Shown one piece after another: positions 24,687 to 32,258 of a DNA stretch of 34,830 bases. The translations under genes were made by a program, and so were the position numbers. The stretch lies in assembly GCA_902495305.1 (NCBI GenBank), contig CABUWG010000020.1:1-34830 (forward strand), given 5' to 3'. This stretch comes from an uncultured Pseudomonadota bacterium. GTDB taxonomy: Bacteria > Pseudomonadota > Alphaproteobacteria > RF32 > CAG-239. The notes beneath the pieces are model-generated. The model did no database searches. It saw only the letters and a list, made by a program, of their open reading frames with translations, and had not been told where the DNA came from. Each line of letters begins with the position of its first letter. Within the stretch, counting starts at the first letter, position 1.

Positions 24687-25721
24687 ATGCCGGACTTCAA
24701 AATAAAATTTGTTGTTTACGGAATGAGTGCCAAGACACTGGCTGCAGCAATCTCGCTTCTCAGCCTTAGCCCCGTGTCGTCGCTTAACCGTAAAGAAAAT
24801 ATCCAACAGGAAGCGGAAGAAAAAATGCAGGAACTTTCTTTATTGAATGATTCTGCGCGTTTTCCTTCTTATGATGAGAAGCCGTCCTACCGGCCGTTTT
24901 CTCATGCTTTGCGCAACGAGCTGAAAAAAGTGCCGTATCGTGTGGATACCATAGATTTTTGTCCTCAGTTTATTGATGAAAATTCTTTTTCTCAGAATTT
25001 GGGGTATTTTGATACCGAAAATAAAGAGATTACCATTCATCATTTTCGTAACGTCGGATTTTTGGACGATAATTTTTCTTATGTTGAACAGTTCAATTCG
25101 CCGGACAGCAAAGAGGCAGTGCTGGCTCACGAACACCGCCACGCCGTTAATTCCCGATATGCACGGACAAATCTGAGCCTGCGGGACTATGCCCAAAGCC
25201 TTCGGGATAATGAAATTTCGGGCTGCATTGCGTCTGTACTGCTGAAGCGTGAAAAATTTTTGGATAACGGGGACTTCCGGATTTTTAACGGTACCCCCGA
25301 GTCTGAGTACTACGCCGAAGCGGTCAAAGCAGGGCTGTTTTATCCGCAATACGGCAAAATGAGCCGGATGGAACAGCGTGTTTTGATTGTTGCCGGCAGC
25401 AAAATTTGGGAACAAAGCCGCTCAGCCGGTTACAGCCGGATTTTTCGCGGGCAGCTTGCACAATATGCCAAACAAAAAAGCTATGAGGAATTAAGTGCGG
25501 ATACAGAGGCTGAATATAAAAAATTGTGTTCTCACTACTATACCTTCAAATTTGACGGAACTCAAATTGATTTGTCGCAGGAACGAAAACGCCCCCTGCC
25601 GTTAAATGATGAAACAAACAAATATATAAAGATTATGTTGTTTAAGGCTAAAGTGCGGGGGATGTCGTCTTCGGTGCATCGGTATCTGGACAGGTTTGCT
25701 TCTTGTGTGTTTGAACGCTAA
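24687..25721 (+). CDS. Exported zincin-like (HExxH) protein of unknown family
   Basis: This 344-residue protein has a hydrophobic N-terminal segment (about residues 12-32) that could be a signal peptide or anchor, followed by a soluble domain. The segment VLAHEHRHAVN contains HEHRH (residues 148-152), which fits the HExxH zinc-binding signature of metallopeptidases. A Glu at 176 in DNEISGC, 24 residues later, is placed as a gluzincin third ligand would be. I do not recognise the family, and the flanking regions show no known protease domain. The ATG has AAGGA at 24674-24678. It is a single gene with its own terminator. It may be a periplasmic or surface peptidase; activity is inferred from the motif only. 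Confidence 0.75.
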   Translation: MPDFKIKFVVYGMSAKTLAAAISLLSLSPVSSLNRKENIQQEAEEKMQELSLLNDSARFPSYDEKPSYRPFSHALRNELKKVPYRVDTIDFCPQFIDENSFSQNLGYFDTENKEITIHHFRNVGFLDDNFSYVEQFNSPDSKEAVLAHEHRHAVNSRYARTNLSLRDYAQSLRDNEISGCIASVLLKREKFLDNGDFRIFNGTPESEYYAEAVKAGLFYPQYGKMSRMEQRVLIVAGSKIWEQSRSAGYSRIFRGQLAQYAKQKSYEELSADTEAEYKKLCSHYYTFKFDGTQIDLSQERKRPLPLNDETNKYIKIMLFKAKVRGMSSSVHRYLDRFASCVFER

Positions 25722-25750
25722 GGCAACGGGTTCTTTGTCGGATAAAAAGC

Positions 25751-25776
25751 AAAAAACCGCCGAAGGGCGGTTTTTT
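25751..25776 (+). terminator. Terminator after the HExxH protein gene
   Basis: AAAAAACCGCC (25751-25761) pairs with GGCGGTTTTTT (25766-25776) over a GAAG loop. The rest of 25777-25905 shows no supportable gene. Confidence 0.9.
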
Positions 25777-25907
25777 AATTTGGTTTATAACATATCGGAT
25801 GAGCCTCAAACAGCTTTCTCTGCCGCAAAACTTCCGAGATGCCGAATTTTCCCAATGGGACGAAAATTAAGATTCGAAAACTTTTGCAAAAATCTTTTGA
25901 GCCACAA

Positions 25908-25928
25908 AAACCTCCGTTACGGAGGTTT
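25908..25928 (-). terminator. Terminator of tRNA-Phe
   Basis: AAACCTCC and GGAGGTTT form a hairpin with loop GTTAC, six bases past the tRNA 3' end on the minus strand and followed by TTTTTG. Confidence 0.7.
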
Positions 25929-25933
25929 AAAAA

Positions 25934-26009
<76 letters not shown>

Positions 26010-26037
26010 AGTAGCTGTTGTTCATCAAACGAAAAGA

Positions 26038-26066
26038 CTTATAATGTATATTTTTCAACTTGTCCA
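26038..26066 (-). promoter_or_regulatory. Promoter of tRNA-Phe
   Basis: On the minus strand TGGACA (26061-26066), a 17-base spacer and TATAAG (26038-26043) lie about 30 bases before the tRNA 5' end. Confidence 0.5.
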
Positions 26067-26121
26067 GCATTAATTTTTTAATTTATGCAGAAAAATTAAA
26101 AAAGTATTTGTTTTCAAAGGA

Positions 26122-28284
26122 CTAATTGCAGTGCATCTTGTTTTTTATAATCAGCCGCTTGGCAATCTCCTCGGAAGGCATGGTCTTCCGTCTGGCAAAT
26201 TTATATTCCTGATATTGGTTGTGAACCTTAAACTGAGTCTGAAGTTCCTGAGATGATGTCTGCATATTCTGCTCAAGCGATTCCATTTTGTTGTCCATAT
26301 AGGCTGTAAGGCCGAGTTCTTTTAGCAGCTTGAACGGTTTATCAGGGCTTGTCAGCAAAATCTGATGCCTTTTCAACGTATCTGTAATAAATTCTCCCGA
26401 AATTTTGGCCAGCCCCTGAACGGCCTCGTCAGAAAGTTTTTTATTGCCGTTATACACCAAAATCTGGGCATGAAGTCCGTCTTCCCGTTTGTAAAAAGGA
26501 AAAATTACATTATGAACAACCGAGGCGTTAATGTTTTGGGCAATCTTTTCAATGCCGGATTCCTGAAGCTCCGGATAAACGTCGGCCAAGACTTCCAGCT
26601 TGTGTATCATGCTGAGAAATTCTTTTTGATGAAGCTTCATAAAGAAGTCTGCCGATTTTTCTTTTCTCTTTTGGGCATCATTGTAGAAACTGCCGAATGA
26701 AAGATGGGTGTAAATATTAATGAGCTCCTGCATTTCCATCTTTTCCGCACTGTCCGGCAGAACGGAAACTTTTTCGCCGAGGCGGTCAAACTCATCGGTG
26801 TCATCGGCTTCGGAATTGTCTTTTTCCAGAAAGTCGCCGCAGGTCTGTGCAAATTTGATGATATATTCGGAAATAACATCCAGCTCGTCCGGAAAAACGT
26901 CTTTCTGGGTTTGCATTGCGGCCAGCGAGTCATGCTGGACGAGTTTGGTGTCAAAATCCGTTCCCAGATATTTGTTGGCCGCTTCGGCGACGGAAACCAG
27001 CGTATCCGTCAGGCTTAAGATGTCAGATAACGTGTCTTGGCTGCATTCCTCCTGCTCTTCGATAATCGTCATGACTTGATTGCCGAACTTTACCAGAAAA
27101 GGCAAATCCGTCAGCTTCCCGTCTGTATCAACCTTATAAGACGTCAGCTGCCGGAAAATTTGTTTTATCAGTTCTTCCCGCTGGTTCTTCAAATGCGGCG
27201 AAGCGGAAACTTCGGAATGGTTTTCATATTCCAGCCATCTTGACGCTTCCTTGTCTACTTTTGCAAATTGCCGGAGTGTGTCCATTTGGACGGCAACATG
27301 GACTTTTCTCTGCTCCTGCGGGTCGGGGATGACCGGCGGCAAAGGCTCAAACTGTTTTTGCTGAACATACAGCTTGTTGTCAATCTGCCGCAAATGGGAC
27401 AGATGTTGGCGGAAAATGGTTTCTCGGATTTCGGCTGCCGTTTGGGTGTTGACTTTTTGCATATCATCGTCAAAAGCCAATATGTTCCGCAGCCCCAAAC
27501 CGGCCTGCGTATATTTCTCCTGATGTTCTTCAATCAGTTCGTTAAGCGGCGGCATGCAGTTGCCGATGACGGTTTTCAGTCTTTTTAAATCCGGATGTTC
27601 TTCCTGATCATACTCTTCCAGAGCCAGAAAAGCCTGCTGCGCAATCACGCGGGAATCGGGAAAAGTCCGCTCGTCCAGAGCCTCTCGGCCGGTAATGAAT
27701 AAAACCTCGTTCAACAGCGAAATCCTGTCCGCGTCTTCTGCCGAGATATTGACCTTGTCGGCAATTTCATAAGCCACGCCGGAAGCGATAATGTCATCAT
27801 AAAAATCGCTGGAAATGTTTTTATTGCCCTGAATAGAGGTTTCTTTGCAAAGGCTGCTTAACATCTTGAGCCAGAATTGCATTTTTTCTTTGTCTTCGGC
27901 ATTTTCTTCCGGCATGTTGGCCGCAAAGACTTTGTAATCCTGCAATTGTCCCGCCGTGTCGCCGCCGGAAAAATCAATGCCGGTCATTTCTGTACCAAAG
28001 AAAGAACTGATGTCAAGCTGGTGTAAAAGCTCGCTGTTAAGTTCAAACAGCGCCATGGCCTTGTCATCGGTTTCCGGCAAAGAAATATTCATGTCATAAG
28101 AAAAATCAAGCTCTTGCGCCAGACAACGCAGAGCCGGATAAAAGTCTTCCAATTTGTCTCTTTGTACAGAAAAAATCACGTCCCTCGCATCTTCGATACC
28201 AATCTCATTCAAATAGGCACTGACCGCAACCGGAACAGCTTTAAGAAGTTTTTTGTAAGTTTCTTCTTGCTGAATTTCTCGCAT
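26122..28284 (-). CDS. Large helical cytoplasmic protein of unknown function
   Basis: I do not recognise this 720-residue protein. It has no signal peptide and no membrane segment, and is rich in Glu, Lys, Gln, Asp and Leu, with long predicted helices throughout and several possible coiled coils (for example about residues 250-330 and the last 60 residues). No nucleotide-binding or enzymatic motif is evident. The C-terminus is basic (KRLIIKNKMHCN). The ATG at 28282-28284 is preceded by AAGG. It is flanked by tRNA-Phe and by the minus-strand hook gene, with about 90 bases to the latter. It could be a scaffold, a secreted effector without a classical signal, or a flagella-related protein; the sequence gives no decisive clue. 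Confidence 0.75.
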   Translation of the reverse strand: MREIQQEETYKKLLKAVPVAVSAYLNEIGIEDARDVIFSVQRDKLEDFYPALRCLAQELDFSYDMNISLPETDDKAMALFELNSELLHQLDISSFFGTEMTGIDFSGGDTAGQLQDYKVFAANMPEENAEDKEKMQFWLKMLSSLCKETSIQGNKNISSDFYDDIIASGVAYEIADKVNISAEDADRISLLNEVLFITGREALDERTFPDSRVIAQQAFLALEEYDQEEHPDLKRLKTVIGNCMPPLNELIEEHQEKYTQAGLGLRNILAFDDDMQKVNTQTAAEIRETIFRQHLSHLRQIDNKLYVQQKQFEPLPPVIPDPQEQRKVHVAVQMDTLRQFAKVDKEASRWLEYENHSEVSASPHLKNQREELIKQIFRQLTSYKVDTDGKLTDLPFLVKFGNQVMTIIEEQEECSQDTLSDILSLTDTLVSVAEAANKYLGTDFDTKLVQHDSLAAMQTQKDVFPDELDVISEYIIKFAQTCGDFLEKDNSEADDTDEFDRLGEKVSVLPDSAEKMEMQELINIYTHLSFGSFYNDAQKRKEKSADFFMKLHQKEFLSMIHKLEVLADVYPELQESGIEKIAQNINASVVHNVIFPFYKREDGLHAQILVYNGNKKLSDEAVQGLAKISGEFITDTLKRHQILLTSPDKPFKLLKELGLTAYMDNKMESLEQNMQTSSQELQTQFKVHNQYQEYKFARRKTMPSEEIAKRLIIKNKMHCN

Positions 28285-28374
28285 TTTGTAAAACCTTAAA
28301 ATTTATGGATATGTCAAAATATAAACAAAATACGATGTTTTGTCAATAAGTAATAATAAAGGGGAAAATGCCGT

Positions 28375-29592
28375 TTAAGTCTTCAAATCCACCAGCAGCT
28401 GCAACATTTCGTCCGCCGTGGTAAAAGCGGAGGCATTGACGGAATAAGCGCGCTGTACCACAATCATCTTGGAAAAAGATTCCTCAACATTGGCGGTAGA
28501 ACTTTCCAGAGCTTCCGGCGTAATCATGCCGCTGCCGTCCAGATAATAGGCCTCGCCGCAATTGGCATTGGCCTGAAACATGGTGTTTGAAACCGCTTCC
28601 AGATTGTCCGGCGCTTCAAATCCGACCAATGTGAGCTTGGCATAATCAACGGTTCTTTCATTGGTGTATTTTCCTTTGAGCACGCCGTCATCGTCAAAAT
28701 AGCAGGAAATAAATTTTCCGCTCGGATACCCGTCTTGCGAAACGCTTGTAATCTGGTTGCTGCCGTCATATTGTGTCATCTTGGAAATGTCAATGCTGAG
28801 GGTGTTGGCACCGCCGCCGGCTTCTTCGTTCCATTGAATCCCTATATCCAAAGACTTGGGCGATACCACGCCGCCTTTGTCGTTAAATACAACCTCAATC
28901 GGCCCGCCGGTAACGGTTCCGCCGTCTTCCATCACAAAATCAACCGACCAGGTGTTGGCCTTGCCTTCGACTTTGCTGAAAATCATGTTCATATTTCTGC
29001 CGTCATTGTTCGGGCCATATACGGTCAGCCCGTAGGCGTTGCTGGGTTCGTTGGCTGAAACGTTGGCTACCACGTCCATTTTTGACGTCGGATTTGACGG
29101 CATTGTTTCCTGCGGATCAATGGTAATGTCCTCCGGATTAGCCGCAAAAGTCCCGTCACCGTTGGCTTTAAATCCCTGAACCTTATAACCGTTGGGAGAA
29201 ATCAGATAAGTTGTGCCGTCCATTGTTCGGGTTTCAAAATTGCCGGCACGGGTATAATAAGAATGGCCGCCGGAATCTTTGGTTAAAAAGAAGGCGTTTC
29301 CGGTGCTGTTGATGGCAACGTCAAAAGTCTGTCCGGTTGACTTGATAATACCCATGGAAGTCACATAAGTCCGGTCATATGCGCCCACGCCGGTAATGTC
29401 GGCACGGGAAGACGAAAGGCCGGAATTGTTTCCTTTAACCACCGGCTGGGAGCCGAGCAGAGTCTGAAACAGGGTTTCCTGCTTTTTATACCCGACGGTA
29501 TTGATGTTGGCAATATTTGTGCTCACGGTCGACATGGCATGAGAATGGGCTTCCATGCCGGTGACTGAGGGATAAAATATGCTTAATGCCAT
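28375..29592 (-). CDS. Flagellar hook protein FlgE family (short paralogue)
   Basis: This 405-residue rod/hook family protein has the conserved N-terminal helix motif (TNIANINTVGYKK, about residues 27-39), a central FlgE/F/G-type domain, and a C-terminal segment (ESSTANVEESFSKMIVVQRAY to the Leu-rich end) that forms the D0 coiled coil. The size fits classical FlgE, the universal joint between rod and filament. A longer frame to 29646 runs across a sigma-54 promoter, so the ATG at 29590-29592 with GGAGAA is the true start. It is divergent from fliK-flgD-flgE(long). A second, much larger FlgE-type protein lies at 32259, so this one could be the hook, a hook variant, or a distal rod/FlgF-like protein. 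Confidence 0.9.
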   Translation of the reverse strand: MALSIFYPSVTGMEAHSHAMSTVSTNIANINTVGYKKQETLFQTLLGSQPVVKGNNSGLSSSRADITGVGAYDRTYVTSMGIIKSTGQTFDVAINSTGNAFFLTKDSGGHSYYTRAGNFETRTMDGTTYLISPNGYKVQGFKANGDGTFAANPEDITIDPQETMPSNPTSKMDVVANVSANEPSNAYGLTVYGPNNDGRNMNMIFSKVEGKANTWSVDFVMEDGGTVTGGPIEVVFNDKGGVVSPKSLDIGIQWNEEAGGGANTLSIDISKMTQYDGSNQITSVSQDGYPSGKFISCYFDDDGVLKGKYTNERTVDYAKLTLVGFEAPDNLEAVSNTMFQANANCGEAYYLDGSGMITPEALESSTANVEESFSKMIVVQRAYSVNASAFTTADEMLQLLVDLKT

Positions 29593-29629
29593 CTTTTTTC
29601 TCCAAAATAAAACTTTCTCCCGTCTGATA

Positions 29630-29645
29630 TGCAAATCTTGTGCCA
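29630..29645 (-). promoter_or_regulatory. Sigma-54 promoter of the short hook gene
   Basis: The minus strand reads TGGCACAAGATTTGCA: consensus TGGCAC and TTGCA with GG and GC exactly 10 bases apart. The start would fall near 29619, giving a leader of about 27 bases. Confidence 0.8.
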
Positions 29646-29696
29646 TAAAATTTTGTTACTTTATAATATATGGACTTTCAAAAGCATTTTGCAGTT

Positions 29697-29712
29697 TGGC
29701 ACGCCGTTTGCA
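29697..29712 (+). promoter_or_regulatory. Sigma-54 promoter of fliK-flgD-flgE
   Basis: TGGCACGCCGTTTGCA matches the RpoN consensus with the GG-N10-GC spacing. The start would fall near 29723, about 31 bases before the fliK ATG. It stands back to back with the minus-strand sigma-54 promoter, with 51 bases between them. Confidence 0.82.
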
Positions 29713-29753
29713 TTAACAGTCTTAAAGTTAATTTTTTTGCAGAGGCTTTTGAG

Positions 29754-31412
29754 ATGGAAGTAAAAGATATTAATAATAAGACGGCTTTGGCAATGCTGGC
29801 GCGCAACAGTGCCGCGGCAATGGGTGGCAGCATGGTCGGTGATGCCTTTTCCAGCTTGTTGGAAACTCAGACGCAGGCACCGGATTTTTCCAAAGATGTA
29901 AAATTTGCGGCCAAAGACAGTGCTAAGCCGGAAAATGTCGCAAAGCCGGAAGAAAGCGCTAAAAAAGACCCTGTAAAAACAGATAAGGTCAAAGAGGACA
30001 ATTCTATTCGGGAAGATAAAGATTCCGGCAGGACGGAAGATAAAAATGCTTCCCGTGCGGATGAAAAGCAAAAAGCTGATAAAAAAGAAGATCGTCCGTC
30101 AGACGAGGCTGATTCGGCTGAAGAAGAAAATGGCGATAACCGTGTCGCTGAGGCAGCTATCCTGCCTGATTTGTCCTTGCTCTTTGCCGGAACGGTCCAG
30201 CCTGTTGCCGAAGTTTCCGGTGAGGCTATGGTTCCTGAAACGGTTGTTATTTCTGAGATGCCGGCCGTCACGGCAGAAGTTCCCGCAATGCAGACAGAAG
30301 CCGTACAAACGGCTGTACCGGCGGCACAGACGGCTGAAAATGCAGTAAAACAAAATAATGCCGGAGAAATTGATATTTCCGCATTGCAAATGGTGCCGGA
30401 AGAAACCGTGATTGAAGCGGCGCCAGTCATCTTTGAAGATGTCAAAGCCAAAACGTCCGGAAAAACACAGCTCGCCAATGCCGGCGTCGGACAACAAACA
30501 GTCTCTGAAAACGTTCCGGCGGAAGAAAGTGTGTCTGTTGAAAATATCAGATTTGGCGATAAAGAAGTAAAGTTGGACGTGGCGATAGAAGACGACGGGG
30601 CAGATTTTTCCTATCGCAAAACCTCGGATCTTTCGACAATGAATGCGGAAGTAGAGAACATTGCGGCTGATGAAACGGTCGAACTTTCCAAATCTTTTGT
30701 TCAGACTTCGGAAAATGCCAAAAGCCGTCCCTTGTCTTCGGGGGGTGAGCAGCATGTACAAGCACAGCCGCAAAACGCACAGCCGCAGAATGTTGCCGCC
30801 GCACCGGCCGTCAATGTTCAGATTGCCAATAATGCTGATGTTGCCGTTGAGGCTGCAAAAGAAGCGGTAACGGAAGTTAAGGGAATGCAGATGGCACAAG
30901 CGGCCGGCGGCAGCGAGTTTGTAAATGCCGCCCGCGCCAGAACGGCCGAGCAGTTGAAATCTCCGGTAAATGACGCATATAAGGGAATGAGCCGCGAGGT
31001 TGCCGAACAGGTAAAAGTAAATATTACAAAATCAGCGGTCAAAGGCGTTGATAAAATTGACATCTCTTTAAAGCCGGAAGAACTGGGACATATTGAAATC
31101 AAAATGCATTTGGCCAAAAACGGCAAATTGCAGGCTGAGATTGTCGCCAGTCGTCCGGAAACAATGGAGATTTTGCAAAAAGAAGCCCAAAATCTGCAAA
31201 AGTCTTTTGAAGATGCCGGCTTCCAGACTGACGAGAACAGTTTAAGCTTCAGCTGCCGGGAAGACAATGCCCAGTCCGGCCGTCAGGAGCAAAATTATGA
31301 AATGCGCCGTTTTATCGGCGAGGCATTGGACAATGATTTCAGCAACGATAACCTTTCCGGCTATGCAGAAAGCAGCTGGGACGGTCAATCCGGATTAAAC
31401 ATTCGGGTTTAG
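29754..31412 (+). CDS. fliK: Flagellar hook-length control protein FliK
   Basis: This 552-residue protein acts as the molecular ruler and export switch that stops hook growth. Its long N-terminal part (about 1-400) is disordered, rich in Ala, Glu, Lys, Pro and Val, as expected for an exported ruler. The C-terminal Flg_hook domain (about 415-510) contains VDKIDISLKPEELGHIEIKM and the following MEILQKEAQNLQKSFEDAGF, which are characteristic. The frame is open back to 29670, but that part contains the promoter; the ATG at 29754 has AGAGG upstream. It is first in the operon with flgD (18-base gap) and the large flgE. Confidence 0.92.
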   Translation: MEVKDINNKTALAMLARNSAAAMGGSMVGDAFSSLLETQTQAPDFSKDVKFAAKDSAKPENVAKPEESAKKDPVKTDKVKEDNSIREDKDSGRTEDKNASRADEKQKADKKEDRPSDEADSAEEENGDNRVAEAAILPDLSLLFAGTVQPVAEVSGEAMVPETVVISEMPAVTAEVPAMQTEAVQTAVPAAQTAENAVKQNNAGEIDISALQMVPEETVIEAAPVIFEDVKAKTSGKTQLANAGVGQQTVSENVPAEESVSVENIRFGDKEVKLDVAIEDDGADFSYRKTSDLSTMNAEVENIAADETVELSKSFVQTSENAKSRPLSSGGEQHVQAQPQNAQPQNVAAAPAVNVQIANNADVAVEAAKEAVTEVKGMQMAQAAGGSEFVNAARARTAEQLKSPVNDAYKGMSREVAEQVKVNITKSAVKGVDKIDISLKPEELGHIEIKMHLAKNGKLQAEIVASRPETMEILQKEAQNLQKSFEDAGFQTDENSLSFSCREDNAQSGRQEQNYEMRRFIGEALDNDFSNDNLSGYAESSWDGQSGLNIRV

Positions 31413-31430
31413 GCTAAAAGGAGAAAGAAA

Positions 31431-32216
31431 ATGAGTACGGATATCAGTTCGATTACGGGTTATGCTTCAAGCAATGCGCAGACAAATGCGTCCAGCCAGC
31501 AGCTTTCGGCTGACATGAATACTTTTTTGCAGCTTTTAACCACGCAGTTGCAATATCAGGATCCGCTTGATCCTATGGATACGGCCGAGTTTACCAACCA
31601 GTTGGTTCAATACTCCAGCGTGGAGCAGGCCATCCAGACCAATACCAAACTTGACACGCTTCTGCAATTGAACGTGTCCAACCTCGGAGCGCAGGCCGTT
31701 TCCTATATCGGCAAAACGGTTCAGGTTCTGGGCGATGTTATGCCGCTGGAAAACGGCAAGGCCAAAGCCGCTTATACGCTGGACAAAGATGTTGAAAGCG
31801 TAACGATTACCGTCAAGGATATGAACGGCAAGGTCGTTTATTCCGAAACCGGCGAAACCGGCAGCGGAACGCACGAATTTACTTGGGACGGCAAAGATTC
31901 AAGCGGCAACCAGCTTCCTGACGGTGCATACCAGATTGTCGTTGGCACGAAAGTTGCAAGTGGAGAAACACAGGCCAATGTAACGACAACAGTTTTCGGA
32001 CGGGTCACCGGCATAGCGAGCGATGATAAAAACGTTTACGTTGGGTTGGGCGATGCTGTCACGGCTTATCTGGGCGATATTCTGACCATACGGGAAGATA
32101 CGTATTTTGATAAGGACACGACACCGGAAACGCCGGATGAGACACCGGAAACACCGGACGGCGGAACGGAAGAAAACCCCGATGGCGGAACAGAAAAGCC
32201 GGAAGAAACTGCCTAG
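31431..32216 (+). CDS. flgD: Flagellar hook assembly scaffold FlgD
   Basis: This 261-residue cap protein is needed for polymerising hook subunits. The N-terminal signature is clear (MNTFLQLLTTQLQYQDPLDP, about residues 27-46, then EFTNQLVQYSSVEQ), followed by the FlgD Ig/tudor-like region (VTITVKDMNGKVVYSETG and WDGKDSSGNQLPDGAYQ). The last 30 residues form an acidic Thr/Pro/Glu-rich low-complexity tail with repeated ETPDETPETPDGGTEE, which classical FlgD lacks. The ribosome binding site AAGGAGA is strong. It is the second gene of the fliK-flgD-flgE operon, 42 bases before flgE. Confidence 0.95.
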   Translation: MSTDISSITGYASSNAQTNASSQQLSADMNTFLQLLTTQLQYQDPLDPMDTAEFTNQLVQYSSVEQAIQTNTKLDTLLQLNVSNLGAQAVSYIGKTVQVLGDVMPLENGKAKAAYTLDKDVESVTITVKDMNGKVVYSETGETGSGTHEFTWDGKDSSGNQLPDGAYQIVVGTKVASGETQANVTTTVFGRVTGIASDDKNVYVGLGDAVTAYLGDILTIREDTYFDKDTTPETPDETPETPDGGTEENPDGGTEKPEETA

Positions 32217-32258
32217 TCGGCAAAATTATTAAAGAAGAGATGCTTTAGGAGAAAAGAA

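Noticed and set aside
24524..24700. N-terminal extension of the small membrane protein
   Set aside because: It would overlap the promoter and ribosome binding site of the divergent HExxH gene and has no membrane or family character.
29861..30899. Long minus-strand frames inside fliK
   Set aside because: They are shadows of the Ala/Glu/Lys-rich fliK codon pattern, without ribosome binding sites or recognisable products.
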